The position numbers and the translations under genes were made by a program. From Azospirillum canadense (lineage in GTDB: Bacteria; Pseudomonadota; Alphaproteobacteria; Azospirillales; Azospirillaceae), in NCBI RefSeq assembly GCF_025961225.1, contig NZ_JAOQNG010000010.1, positions 1,230,501-1,294,500 of the forward strand: a stretch of 64,000 nt of DNA. Direction: 5' to 3'. Under the pieces are notes generated by a model. It was given only the letters and a program-made list of their open reading frames with translations. It was not told the DNA's origin and ran no database searches. Position 1 is the stretch's first letter; each line of letters opens with the position of its first letter. Positions 17,590 through 26,269 of the stretch are shown here, piece by piece.

Positions 17590-18951
17590 ATGACCGCCGA
17601 TACCGCCGCCGGACCGGCCCCCCTGCCGAAACGGGAGCGGACGGGGTTCCTGAAGCGATTCCTGCCGCGCACGCTGTTCGGGCGATCGCTGGTGATCATC
17701 GTCACGCCGGTCATCCTGGCCCAGGCGGTGGCGACCTGGATTTTCTACGACCGGCACTGGGACACCATGACGAACCGGCTGGCCTTCGCCGTGGCCGGCG
17801 ACATCGCCATGGTCATCTCCGTGCTGGAGCACGACCCGACCCCGGAGGGGCGGAACTGGATGCTGGCCAACACGGCGCGCAGCACCGACCTGATCGTGAC
17901 GCTGGAGCCCGGCACCACCCTGCCCGAACAGCCGCCGCAGCTGCGCGGCCTTCTGGAGCGCACGCTGGGCAAGGCGCTGGACGAGCGGGTGCACCGCCCC
18001 TTCGCCATCAACACCCGCGTCGCCCACGAATGGTACGAGATCCGCGTGCAGATGCCCGACGGCGTGCTGTCGGTGATGTCGCCGGAGCGGCGGCTGTTCA
18101 GCCCGACCAGCTACATCTTCATCCTGTGGATGGTCGGCTCGGCGCTGGTGCTGTTCACGGTGGCGATCATCTTCATGCGCAACCAGATCCGGCCGATCAA
18201 GCGGCTGGCCGCCGCCGCGGACGCGCTGGGCAAGGGCCGCGACGTGGCGAACTTCAAGCCGGAGGGCGCCACCGAGGTGCGGCAGGCCGCCGCCGCCTTC
18301 CTGAAGATGCGCGAGCGCATCCACCGCCAGATCACCCAGCGGACGGAGATGCTGGCCGGCGTCAGCCACGACCTGCGCACTCCGCTGACGCGCATGAAGC
18401 TGGCGCTGGACATGCTGGGCGACGGGCCGGAGGTCGAGGAGCTGATGACCGACGTCGCCGAAATGGAAACGATGATCGAGGGCTATCTGGCCTTCGCCCG
18501 CGGCGAGGGGACGGAGGCGGTGACCCCCACCGACCTGACCCGCATCCTGAACGAGACCGTCGCCGGTGCCCGCCGCGAAGGGGCGGAGGTGCTGCTGGAG
18601 GCGGCGGCCGACATGACCCTGCCGCTGCGCCCCAACGCCATGCGGCGCTGCCTGGCCAACCTGCTGTCCAACGCCCGCCGCCACGGCGCGCGCATCTGGG
18701 TGCAGGCGGAGCGGCGCGGCGGCAGCATCGAGATCTTGGTGGACGACGACGGGCCGGGCATCCCGAAGGGATCGCGCGAGGACGTGTTCAAGCCCTTCTT
18801 CCGCCTGGACAGCTCCCGCAACCAGGCGACGGGCGGCGCCGGCCTTGGCCTGACCATCGCCCGCGACGTGGTGCGCAGCCACGGCGGCGACGTCACGCTG
18901 AGCGACAGCCCCCACGGCGGCCTGCGCGTGCTGATCCGCCTGCCGGTGTGA
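17590..18951 (+). CDS. EnvZ-type sensor histidine kinase
   Basis: 453 residues, partner of the preceding regulator. TM1 is at about 33-53 (SLVIIVTPVILAQAVATWIF) and TM2 at about 177-197; they bracket a periplasmic sensor of about 120 residues. A HAMP domain (QIRPIKRLAAAADALGKG) leads to HisKA with His260 (AGVSHDLRTPLTRMKLAL) and a HATPase with NLLSNARRHG, DDDGPGIP and GGAGLGLTIARDVV. Architecture and spacing are those of EnvZ. The ATG at 17590 follows AAGAGGACC. It probably phosphorylates the OmpR-type regulator and dephosphorylates it when unstimulated. The stimulus is unknown. Confidence 0.93.
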   Translation: MTADTAAGPAPLPKRERTGFLKRFLPRTLFGRSLVIIVTPVILAQAVATWIFYDRHWDTMTNRLAFAVAGDIAMVISVLEHDPTPEGRNWMLANTARSTDLIVTLEPGTTLPEQPPQLRGLLERTLGKALDERVHRPFAINTRVAHEWYEIRVQMPDGVLSVMSPERRLFSPTSYIFILWMVGSALVLFTVAIIFMRNQIRPIKRLAAAADALGKGRDVANFKPEGATEVRQAAAAFLKMRERIHRQITQRTEMLAGVSHDLRTPLTRMKLALDMLGDGPEVEELMTDVAEMETMIEGYLAFARGEGTEAVTPTDLTRILNETVAGARREGAEVLLEAAADMTLPLRPNAMRRCLANLLSNARRHGARIWVQAERRGGSIEILVDDDGPGIPKGSREDVFKPFFRLDSSRNQATGGAGLGLTIARDVVRSHGGDVTLSDSPHGGLRVLIRLPV

Positions 18952-18973
18952 AGGGTAAAGCCCCAGCACTGGG

Positions 18974-19071
18974 CCCCACCCTAACCCTCCCCCACTTCGC
19001 GGGGGAGGAAACTCCGCCGCACGTGCCGTAAAGCCCTCCTCCGCCGAAGGTGGGGGAGGGTTGGGTGGGGG
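18974..19071. repeat. Paired GC-rich palindromic repeat (copy 2)
   Basis: Two halves in opposite orientation: CCCCACCCTAACCCTCCCCC plus a hairpin around CACTTCGCGGGGGAGG, then CCTCCTCCGCCGAAGG followed by TGGGGGAGGGTTGGGTGGGG. The outer arms are complementary, so the ~98 bp can fold into one long stem with side hairpins. It lies between convergent genes and may act as a bidirectional terminator. Confidence 0.7.
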
Positions 19072-19100
19072 CCCGGTGCAATCACTCCCCAATCCACCAC

Positions 19101-19436
19101 TCAGTACAGCCGGCCGCCATTGGGGACGGGTTGGGTTGGGGCGATCAGGACGACGGCGTCCTCGGCGTCGGGCAGGCCGAGGCACAGGACCTCGCTGGTG
19201 AAGGGGCCGATGCGCTTGGGCGGGAAGTTCACGACCGCCAGCACCTGCCGGCCGACCAGTTCGTCAAGCGTGTAGTGTTTGGTGATCTGGGCGGAGCTGC
19301 GCTTCGTGCCGATCTCCGGACCGAAGTCGACGGTCAGCTTGTAGGCTGGCTTGCGCGCTTCCGGAAAGGGTTCGGCCGCGACGATGGTGCCGACGCGGAT
19401 GTCCACCTTGAGAAAGTCGTCGTAGCTGATGGTCAC
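19101..19436 (-). CDS. csaA: tRNA-binding protein CsaA
   Basis: 111 residues, a single tRNA-binding OB-fold domain like the C-terminal domain of MetRS. Family signatures are YDDFLKVDIRVGTIVAAEPFPEARKPAYKL, then FGPEIGTKRSSAQITKHY, and FPPKRIGPFTSEVLCLG. CsaA is a dimeric chaperone-like RNA-binding protein found in bacteria and archaea; its physiological role is modest and often linked to protein export. It reads leftward and is separated from the next leftward gene by about 130 bp, so it is probably monocistronic. Confidence 0.93.
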   Translation of the reverse strand: MTISYDDFLKVDIRVGTIVAAEPFPEARKPAYKLTVDFGPEIGTKRSSAQITKHYTLDELVGRQVLAVVNFPPKRIGPFTSEVLCLGLPDAEDAVVLIAPTQPVPNGGRLY

Positions 19437-19564
19437 GGTGCCTCCCTGCCCGTTTGGAATGGTCGGGGCGAGGCTAGCATCGGACCCAGAAACGCGAAAG
19501 GGCCGCCCCAGGCAGGGCGACCCTTTCCGGAAACATCCGCGGAGGATGCTTACTTGCCGGTCTT

Positions 19565-20002
19565 TTACTTGCCGGTCTTGGCGATGGCGGCCTTGACCTC
19601 GTCCAGGCTCTCCGACACGCGCTTGGACAGCACGTCGGCGGCCTCGGTGTTGGACTTGGCGACCAGCTCGGCCAGTTCCTTGATGTTGGACAGCGCCTTC
19701 TCGAAGGCGACCTTCACCAGCTCGGCCTGCTTGGCGGCCTTCTCCTCCGGCGTGCCGGCGGCGGCGACCTGGTTCACGTAGGAGCCGGCCTCTTCCACGG
19801 AGGCGCGGACGATCTCGGCCTGGCGGCGCAGAACGGCCTGCAGGCCTTCGATCGCCAGCTGGTTGGCGGCGGTGACGGCTTCGATGTTCTTGCGCTGGCT
19901 CGCCAGGATGGCGTCCACGTCGAGGCCGGGGACCTTGAAATCGCCCAGGACCTTGGAAACGTCGAATTCGAGGAACGGGTTACCGGACGACTGCTTGGCC
20001 AT
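19565..20002 (-). CDS. Phasin family protein
   Basis: 145 residues, mostly amphipathic alpha-helix with heptad-like Ala/Leu/Lys spacing. It matches the phasin_2 pattern: PFLEFDVSKVLGDFKVPGLDVDAILASQRKNIEAVTAAN, then QAEIVRASVEEA, and a C-terminal KSNTEAADVLSKRVSESLDEVKAAI. Phasins coat polyhydroxyalkanoate granules and control their size and number, consistent with a PHB-storing organism. The ATG at 20002 is spaced about 8 nt from GGGGGTG; an ATG two codons upstream (20008) overlaps that site. A frame extension to 20284 has no support. No PHB synthase is in the window. Confidence 0.9.
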   Translation of the reverse strand: MAKQSSGNPFLEFDVSKVLGDFKVPGLDVDAILASQRKNIEAVTAANQLAIEGLQAVLRRQAEIVRASVEEAGSYVNQVAAAGTPEEKAAKQAELVKVAFEKALSNIKELAELVAKSNTEAADVLSKRVSESLDEVKAAIAKTGK

Positions 20003-20196
20003 GTTCATCACCCCCGACGAAAGGTTTTGCCGGCATGCTGCGGCGCAACATACCTGGAGCGGGACTATGCAGAGTGCCAAAAAGATAGTCAACGCGTTTG
20101 TGCGTCGCACCACGCGCCATACCGGGGCACTAGACCGGGCCGACGGACGTTCAACCGATGGACGCGGGATCCGGTTCCTGCCGGCCAGGCGTCCTT

Positions 20197-20895
20197 TCAA
20201 ATTGCGGGATCGATCGCGGCGGGATCCTGCGGGGGTTCCGGGGTGCGGGAGCGCCGCGGGCGGCGGCGCAGCGTGCCGGCCCAACGCTCCGCCCGGCGCA
20301 GCTCCGCGTCCAGCGCGGCCATGGTGCGGGACAGGTCGGTGGTGTCGTCGTCCAGGAACACGCGCATCACGCGCGCCTGCACGGCCCCGAGCCCGGCGGT
20401 CAGCACGGCACCGCCCAGCCGGTCGGCCTCCACCCCCGCGGCGCGCAGCATCCAGGCCATGGAGCGGCCGAACTGGCGCGAGAAGGCCAGCGCGGTCAGC
20501 GGCTCCCCCCTCAGGTCGCGCATCACCACACGCAGCCCCTCGCGGTAAGGTTGCAGCGCGTCATAACGACGCATCATGACGTCGAACAGCCGGTCGCGGG
20601 CGCTTTCCTCCGGGTCTAGGGGCTGGTCGTCGGCGAGCACGGCCATGTCGGCGGTGCGGGACACCGCGGCCAGCACGTCGGCGCGGTCCGGGTAGCGGTG
20701 GTAGAAGGCGGCGGCGGACAAGCCGGCGGCCCGCGCGATGTCCAGGAGGCCGGTGCGCGACCAGCCCTGCTCCGCGGCCAGCCGCATCGCGGCGTCGGCG
20801 ACGCGCCGGTCCCTCTCGGCGGCCTTGGCGCCGGGCTCGGACCCGGAGTCGGTGTGGGGCTCGGTGCGGAAAGGGGAATCGGCAGTATCGTCCAT
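20197..20895 (-). CDS. TetR-family transcriptional regulator
   Basis: 232 residues. The N-terminal helix-turn-helix is ADAAMRLAAEQGWSRTGLLDIARAAGLSAAAFYHRYPDRADVLAAV, the standard TetR layout with the YHRYPD turn. The long C-terminal ligand domain is Arg-rich at its end. Unlike typical cases, the first ~25 residues (MDDTADSPFRTEPHTDSGSEPG) are polar and probably disordered. It begins 27 bp downstream of a LysR gene in the same direction and 195 bp upstream of the phasin gene. Regulation of either neighbour is possible; the ligand is unknown. Some COQ9-like TetR relatives share this domain layout. Confidence 0.85.
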   Translation of the reverse strand: MDDTADSPFRTEPHTDSGSEPGAKAAERDRRVADAAMRLAAEQGWSRTGLLDIARAAGLSAAAFYHRYPDRADVLAAVSRTADMAVLADDQPLDPEESARDRLFDVMMRRYDALQPYREGLRVVMRDLRGEPLTALAFSRQFGRSMAWMLRAAGVEADRLGGAVLTAGLGAVQARVMRVFLDDDTTDLSRTMAALDAELRRAERWAGTLRRRPRRSRTPEPPQDPAAIDPAI

Positions 20896-20922
20896 GGGTC
20901 CGGGCCTCTCGTCTGATGCCCC

Positions 20923-21852
20923 TTATGTGGTGAGCCTTGATGGCGCCGCACAGGTCAGGACGGCGGCGCGCAACCACGCGTGGGCCGGGTCGCCGTGCCG
21001 CCGTTCGTGCCACAGTTGGGTGATGGCGAAGCCGGGCATCGGCACCGGCGGGTCGAAGACCGCCAGTGGGACCAGCGCCCGCAGATGCTCGGCCAGCCGG
21101 CGCGGCAGGGTCAGGACGAGGTCGCTCTCCGCCACGATCAGCGGCGCGGCCAGGAAATGCGGGGTGCGCAGCACGATGCGGCGGGCCAGCCCCAGCCGGT
21201 CCAGCGCGGCGTCCACAAACCCGCCGCGGCTGCTGTCGCGCCCCACCGTCAGGAAGGCGTGGCGCAGCCCGGCGAACCGCTCCGGCGTGATCGGGCCATC
21301 CTCCAGCACCGGGTGACCGGCGCGCACCACGCAGGCGAAATCCTCCCGGTAGAGCGTCTGCTGGTAATAGCCGGCCTCCGCGACGTCGAAGACCCCGATG
21401 GCGAGGTCGATCGCGCCGGACGCGATCCCCTCCTCCGCCGATGGCCCATGCAGAACGACCTCGACGTCGAGGTTCGGCGCGACCTCGGCGAAATGGGCGA
21501 GCAGGCGGGGCAGCAGCACGATGCTCTGGTAATCGACGGTGGCGATGCGGACGGTGCCGGTCTGCGTGGCCGGGTCGAAGTCCGGCGGCTGGACCATGCG
21601 CCCGACCTCGGCCAGCACGCGGGCGAGCGGGGCCGCCAGCGCTTCCGCCCGCGGCGTCGGCTCCAGCCCGGCGGCGGTGCGGACCAGCAGCATGTCGCCG
21701 AACAGCGCGCGCAGCCGGCCGAGCGCGCGGCTCATCGCCGGCTGGCTGAGCCCGACGCGTCCTGCGGCGCGGGTCACGTTCCGCTCCTCAAGGAGCGCGG
21801 CCAGGGCGACCAGCAGGTTCAGGTCAACGCCAGCCAAATTCACTTCACGCAT
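20923..21852 (-). CDS. LysR-family transcriptional regulator
   Basis: 309 residues. The winged HTH is at 6-64 (DLNLLVALAALLEERNVTRAAGRVGLSQPAMSRALGRLRALFGD), followed by the periplasmic-binding-protein-like effector domain (TVRIATVDYQSIVLLPRLLAHF, then ASGAIDLAIGVFD). The ATG at 21852 (MREVNLAGVD) is preferred to the 333-residue frame that runs into the divergent gene's leader. Divergent, 89 bp away, is an NmrA-type NAD(P)-binding oxidoreductase, which is the probable target. Regulators of this NodD/LinR-like branch usually respond to aromatic or quinone-like compounds, but the inducer here is not known. Confidence 0.9.
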   Translation of the reverse strand: MREVNLAGVDLNLLVALAALLEERNVTRAAGRVGLSQPAMSRALGRLRALFGDMLLVRTAAGLEPTPRAEALAAPLARVLAEVGRMVQPPDFDPATQTGTVRIATVDYQSIVLLPRLLAHFAEVAPNLDVEVVLHGPSAEEGIASGAIDLAIGVFDVAEAGYYQQTLYREDFACVVRAGHPVLEDGPITPERFAGLRHAFLTVGRDSSRGGFVDAALDRLGLARRIVLRTPHFLAAPLIVAESDLVLTLPRRLAEHLRALVPLAVFDPPVPMPGFAITQLWHERRHGDPAHAWLRAAVLTCAAPSRLTT

Positions 21853-21941
21853 GGCCTTCATATACTCCATGCATTGGGCACATGCGAGCGGCATCCGTAT
21901 CGTCATCCGCAGACAAGACCTCATCGGACGGAGAAGGAACC

Positions 21942-22823
21942 ATGTTTGCAGTGATGGGCGTGACGGGGAACACGGGCGCGGCGGTGGCCGAGACTCTGCT
22001 GGCGCGCGGTGCGGCGGTGCGCGTGGTGGTGCGCGACGCCGGCAAGGCCGCGTCCTGGGTCGCTCGGCGGGCGGAGGTGGCGGTGGCCGACGCCCGCGAC
22101 GCCGACGCGCTGGCCGCGGCGTTCCGGGGCGTGAAGGGCGTCTATGTTCTGAACCCGCCGGGCTACGGCTCCGACGACCCGCTGGCCGACGCGCGGGCGG
22201 TCGGGGCGGCGCTGGCCGACGCCGTGGCGCGCGCCGGGGTGCCGCATGTGGTGGCGCTGTCCTCCATCGGCGGCCACCGGCCGGACGGGACCGGCATCAT
22301 CGTCACGACGCACCTGTTGGAAACCGCGCTGCGCGCTGCCGGCCGGCCGCTGACCATCGTGCGCGCGGGATTCTTCATGGAGAACTGGGCCAACGTGCTG
22401 GAGCCGGCGCTGGGCCAGGGCGTGCTGCCCTGCTTCACCCTGCCGCTCGACAAGCCCTTCCCGATGGTGGACGTCGCCGACATTGGCCGCACCGCCGCGG
22501 AGGCGCTGCTCGGCGGACCGCGGGGCCTGCGCGTGGTCGAACTGAACGGCCCGACCGACCGCACCCCGCAGGACGCGGCGGCGGCACTGTCCACCGCGGC
22601 TGGGCGGCCGGTGCAGGCGGTCGCCGTCCCGCGCGAGGCCTGGGTGCCCACCCTGCTCGGCGCCGGTCTCGCCCAGCGCCCGGCCGAGCTTCTGGCTGAG
22701 ATGTACGACGGCCTGAACGAGGGCCGCGTCGTGCCGGAAGACGGCACCGAGCGCGCGAACGGCACGGTGACGCTGGAACAGGCCATGGCGCGGCTGGTCC
22801 AGGGCGCGCGGGCAATGGCGTAA
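21942..22823 (+). CDS. NmrA-type NAD(P)-binding oxidoreductase (atypical SDR)
   Basis: 293 residues. The Rossmann glycine motif GVTGNTG is at 6-12, followed by the basic residues VVVRDAGK, then the SDR-a5/NmrA features VADARDADALAAAFRGVKGVYVLNPPG and VALSSIGGHRPDGTG. Such proteins are azoreductase/quinone-reductase-like (QOR2) or redox-sensing NADP(H) binders; the usual catalytic Tyr-Lys pair is not obvious. An ACGGAGAAGGAACC site supports the ATG at 21942 over the longer frame from 21882. It is transcribed away from a LysR gene, the common arrangement for an inducible detoxification reductase, and is followed by a clear terminator. Confidence 0.85.
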   Translation: MFAVMGVTGNTGAAVAETLLARGAAVRVVVRDAGKAASWVARRAEVAVADARDADALAAAFRGVKGVYVLNPPGYGSDDPLADARAVGAALADAVARAGVPHVVALSSIGGHRPDGTGIIVTTHLLETALRAAGRPLTIVRAGFFMENWANVLEPALGQGVLPCFTLPLDKPFPMVDVADIGRTAAEALLGGPRGLRVVELNGPTDRTPQDAAAALSTAAGRPVQAVAVPREAWVPTLLGAGLAQRPAELLAEMYDGLNEGRVVPEDGTERANGTVTLEQAMARLVQGARAMA

Positions 22824-22826
22824 AGG

Positions 22827-22864
22827 AAAAAAGCCCCTCGCCCCTTGGGAGGAGAGGGGCTTTT
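22827..22864. terminator. Bidirectional intrinsic terminator
   Basis: A perfect 7-bp stem GCCCCTC (22833-22839) / GAGGGGC (22854-22860) lies between a run of A on the left and TTTT on the right, so it can end transcription of the rightward reductase gene and the leftward membrane-protein gene that converge here. Confidence 0.8.
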
Positions 22865-22870
22865 CCCCCC

Positions 22871-24475
22871 TCACCGGCAGAAGGGGAAGGTCTCCACGTG
22901 CTTCATGTAGGTGGGGATCCAGTAGCACTGGCCGGCGGGGCTGGGCAGGCGGCGGCCCTCGATGACCGGCCAGACGTGGGCGACCAGGACGACCAGCGCG
23001 ATCATGCCGTATATCCAGCGGCGGCTCCGGACGCGCTCCAGAAGGCCGGGGAAGCGCACCAGCACCCAGGCGGCGGCGAGCGCGACCAGCGGGTCGGTGT
23101 AGGCAGCGTAGGCGCGCTGGAAGCCGCGCAGGGAGAAGAGCGTCTCCAGCCCCCAGGCGACCAGCAGCAGGAAGCCCGCCTGCACCGCCGCCAGCCGCTC
23201 GCCCCGGCGCCAAAGGGCGATGGCGCCGCCGATCACGAACCACTCCACGACCACGGTCTGCGGCACGTTGTCGGGGTGCAGGACGATGGTGCGGATCGCC
23301 AGCGTGCGCCACAGGCCCTTGGCCAGCAGCAGGAACAGGCTTTCGGACAGCACCTGCTGCTCCCCGCCCAGCGCCGCCTGATGCTTCCAGGTGGTGAAGA
23401 CGAACATGTGCTCGATCAGGTTCGAGACGGCGATGACGTTCTGCTCGTGCGGCCGGATCTCCAGCGCCAGCACGCCGAGCGCGAGTCCCAGCGCCACCGC
23501 CCCGGCGCAAGCCAGGGCGAAGGCCGGGCGGACGCGCCACACCGCGGCGTGCACCATCATGCCGAGGAAGACCCAGCCGACGATGATCCCCTGGTAGACG
23601 CCCGACAGGCCACCGCCGACCGCGTGGTAGGGGTACATGGCGTGGCCCGCGTCGGCGATGCCCTGGCGGATCAGCGCGACCGCCGGAACCGCCGCGACAC
23701 CGGCGACGGCGAGCAAGATGAGCACGGCCAGCCAATGGTTAAGGCGCGGAACGGGGGCGAACCGCCGGCCGAAGAGCAGCGCGATCACCGGAATCCCCAT
23801 GGCCAGGAAGATCGCCTGGATCTTGGTGACCACCGCAAGCGCCGCGAGCAGCCCCGCCAGCCCGAGCATCACCACCGGCCGCCAGCCCGGCGCCGTCCGC
23901 ACTGCGGCCAGGACGAGGAGAAGGGCCGTGACCACGAAGGAGGCCGACAGCAGGTCGGTGCGCATCTGCCGGGCCTGGGTCGTGACGCCAATCCCGAAGG
24001 CCAGCACGATGGCCGACAGCAGAGCGACGCGCCGGTCGCCGACCAGCGCGCGGGCCAGCGCCGCGTAGACCAGGACGAAACCCGCCGTGATGGCAATGGA
24101 CAGCGCGCGCCCGGCCTCCACGAGGTTCTGCCACGCGGCGTCGTAGGCGGCGGTGTCGGCGGCCGGCGGCAGGCCCGAGACGGTGATGACCGGCAACAGC
24201 CCCAGCGCGTGCAGCAGCCGGTACCAGGCCTCGATCACCAGGAAATAGGTGTATCCGGGGTGGTCGAAGAACTCCTGCGGAAGGCCCTGGTTGAAGAGAA
24301 GCCCGTGATAGGCGAGCACAAGGTCCTGGTCGGCGTGCGCCCAATAGGGCAACCGGAAGCCCACCAGCAGCGACGAGACGACCATCACCGCGGCCAAGCC
24401 GAGGCAAAGCCCCCACCAGGGCCACCGGTCGAAGACGGAGCGCGATGGGAAGACGGCTTGGTCGATGGGAGTCAT
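22871..24475 (-). CDS. Polytopic membrane protein, GT-C glycosyltransferase-like (PMT/ArnT fold)
   Basis: 534 residues with about 11-12 hydrophobic segments. The first extracytoplasmic loop after TM1 has the acidic motif HADQDLVLAYHGLLFNQG and then FFDHPGYTYFLVIEAWYRL; acidic pairs there are the signature of GT-C enzymes that use polyprenyl-phosphate sugars, and D-x-P-G near a Tyr-rich stretch fits family GT39/GT83-like proteins. The C-terminus (YWIPTYMKHVETFPFCR) is short. It may transfer a sugar to lipid or polysaccharide on the periplasmic side. The start at 24475 (MTPIDQAVF) is chosen; the open frame continues upstream into repeats and antisense hflX. No polysaccharide genes are adjacent, so the role is uncertain. 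Confidence 0.7.
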   Translation of the reverse strand: MTPIDQAVFPSRSVFDRWPWWGLCLGLAAVMVVSSLLVGFRLPYWAHADQDLVLAYHGLLFNQGLPQEFFDHPGYTYFLVIEAWYRLLHALGLLPVITVSGLPPAADTAAYDAAWQNLVEAGRALSIAITAGFVLVYAALARALVGDRRVALLSAIVLAFGIGVTTQARQMRTDLLSASFVVTALLLVLAAVRTAPGWRPVVMLGLAGLLAALAVVTKIQAIFLAMGIPVIALLFGRRFAPVPRLNHWLAVLILLAVAGVAAVPAVALIRQGIADAGHAMYPYHAVGGGLSGVYQGIIVGWVFLGMMVHAAVWRVRPAFALACAGAVALGLALGVLALEIRPHEQNVIAVSNLIEHMFVFTTWKHQAALGGEQQVLSESLFLLLAKGLWRTLAIRTIVLHPDNVPQTVVVEWFVIGGAIALWRRGERLAAVQAGFLLLVAWGLETLFSLRGFQRAYAAYTDPLVALAAAWVLVRFPGLLERVRSRRWIYGMIALVVLVAHVWPVIEGRRLPSPAGQCYWIPTYMKHVETFPFCR

Positions 24476-24518
24476 GAAGGCGGCTCGGCGGTGGATTCGG
24501 TGAATGCGCGGGAATTCT

Positions 24519-24645
24519 CCGCTCCCCCTGGGGAGAGGGTCAGGGTGAGGGGGCGCCCGAAGAGCGTCAACGCGCTGCAATGAGCCTGCGTTTCCGGCCT
24601 GCGGCCGCCCCCTCATCCTAACCTTCTCCCCGGAGGGGAGAAGGG
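24519..24645. repeat. Paired GC-rich palindromic repeat (copy 3)
   Basis: Located in the 298-bp divergent gap between the membrane-protein gene and hflX. The left half reads TCCCCCTGGGGAGAGGGTCAG then GGTGAGGGGGC; the right half CCCCCTCATCCTAACC then TTCTCCCCGGAGGGGAGAA, a perfect 9-bp hairpin. The halves are complementary and face each other across about 60 bp. Confidence 0.7.
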
Positions 24646-24773
24646 ATCCCGGGAAGCGGCTCCGGGGTTGTGCACGATTCCGGGCGGTTTGGGAACCCGG
24701 GCCGGGCCGGGCTGTTGGATGCATTGCACAACATGCAGGCATTTTCCTGGATCGATGGAGCTGCGCCACCGCA

Positions 24774-26144
24774 ATGCCAGACCCTGACGACCGCATCCCG
24801 CTCCGCTCTCCCGATTCCGCAATGCAAGGCCAGGGCGCCGATCCCGCCACGGCCGCGCACACGGGCCGCGCGCTGGTCATCCTGCCGCTTCTGCCCGGCG
24901 ATTCCTCGACCCGTCCGCCGCAGGCCCGGCTGGCCGAGGCGGTGGCGCTGGCCGAGGCGATCCGGCTGGACGTGCCGCACTGCGAAGTCGTCAAGGTGGC
25001 GCGGCCGGATCCGGCGAGCCTGTTCGGACGCGGCGCCGCGGAGCGCATCGGCGGCATGGCCGAGGCCTTCGAGGCCGACCTCGTGGTGATCGATCACGCG
25101 CTCTCCCCCGTGCAGCAGCGCAACCTGGAACGGATCTGCATGGCCAAGGTGATCGACCGCACCGGCCTGATCCTGGAGATTTTCGGCGAACGCGCCCGCA
25201 CCCGCGAGGGTCAGCTGCAGGTGGAGCTGGCGGCGTTGACCTACCAGCGCTCCCGCCTCGTGCGGTCCTGGACCCATCTGGAGCGGCAGCGCGGCGGCTT
25301 CGGCTTCCTGGGCGGTCCCGGCGAAAGCCAGTTGGAGTTGGACCGGCGCCTGATCGCCGAGCGCATCACCCGCCTGAAGCGGGAGCTGGAGGAGGTGCGC
25401 CGCACTCGCGGCCTGCACCGGGCCGCCCGCCAGCGCGGCGACACGCCGCTGGTCGCGCTGGTCGGCTACACCAACGCCGGCAAGTCCACCCTGTTCAACC
25501 GCCTGTCGGGCGCCGATGTGACGGCGCAGGACATGCTGTTCGCCACGCTCGACCCGACGGTGCGGCAGTTCCCCCTGCCGTCGGGGCGGACCATCGCCCT
25601 GTCGGACACGGTCGGTTTCGTCTCCGACCTGCCGACGCAGCTCGTCGCCGCCTTCCGCGCCACTCTGGAGGAGGTGCAGGCCGCCGACCTGATCCTGCAC
25701 GTCCGCGACGTGTCCCACCCCGATAGCGAGGCCCAGAAGGCCGACGTGGAGCGGGTGCTGGCGGAGCTGGGCATCGACGCGGAGAACGACCCGCGCGTGG
25801 TGGAGGTGCTGAACAAGACCGACCTGCTGCCGGCCACCGCGCGCGGCGCGCTGGGCATGCGGCTGACCAACCAGAGGATGATGGAGGGCGCGGAGCGCGC
25901 GGTTGCCGTGTCAGCCCTGACCGGGCTGGGCCTTGACGACCTGCTGGACCTGCTGGACCGGCGCCTGTCCAGCGGCTGGCGGGTGATGGAGTTGTCCATC
26001 GACCTTGCCGACGGGCGGGCGCTCGCCTGGCTCTACGCGCACGGCCAGGTGCTCGACCGCCGGGACGAGGAGGGGATGGCCCGGCTGCGCGTGGCGCTCG
26101 ATCCCGCCGACGCGGCGCGCTTCGAGACCCAATTCGCCGGCTAA
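24774..26144 (+). CDS. hflX: GTPase HflX
   Basis: 456 residues. The N-terminal HflX domain (ADLVVIDHALSPVQQRNLE, then KVIDRTGLILEIFGERARTREGQLQVELAAL) and the glycine-rich GGFGFLGGPGESQLELDRR linker precede a TRAFAC-class GTPase domain with G1 GYTNAGKST (about 229-237), G3 DTVGF and G4 NKTD. HflX binds the 50S subunit and splits stalled or hibernating ribosomes, notably under heat stress. In many proteobacteria it follows hfq; here hfq is not adjacent and the gene has its own upstream region. The N-terminus before about residue 30 is not conserved, so the start could be the internal Met17. Confidence 0.95.
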   Translation: MPDPDDRIPLRSPDSAMQGQGADPATAAHTGRALVILPLLPGDSSTRPPQARLAEAVALAEAIRLDVPHCEVVKVARPDPASLFGRGAAERIGGMAEAFEADLVVIDHALSPVQQRNLERICMAKVIDRTGLILEIFGERARTREGQLQVELAALTYQRSRLVRSWTHLERQRGGFGFLGGPGESQLELDRRLIAERITRLKRELEEVRRTRGLHRAARQRGDTPLVALVGYTNAGKSTLFNRLSGADVTAQDMLFATLDPTVRQFPLPSGRTIALSDTVGFVSDLPTQLVAAFRATLEEVQAADLILHVRDVSHPDSEAQKADVERVLAELGIDAENDPRVVEVLNKTDLLPATARGALGMRLTNQRMMEGAERAVAVSALTGLGLDDLLDLLDRRLSSGWRVMELSIDLADGRALAWLYAHGQVLDRRDEEGMARLRVALDPADAARFETQFAG

Positions 26145-26269
26145 GACCGACTTTGAAACACCGGCGCGATTCGCGCGTTGAAGCGGGAAGGCCGTTCACC
26201 AACCCGCCGGGATTGCGCATCCCGGCGGCCCCCGCCGCAGAACGGCCATGGCGAGGAGGCCAATTCCCG

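Noticed and set aside
16540..19185. An 881-codon leftward open frame
   Set aside because: Antisense to the response regulator and kinase, crossing a palindromic repeat; no domain.
21871..21885. GCAT-N7-ATGC as a LysR operator between the LysR and NmrA-type genes
   Set aside because: Arms of only four bases and no clear T-N11-A dyad; too weak to annotate.
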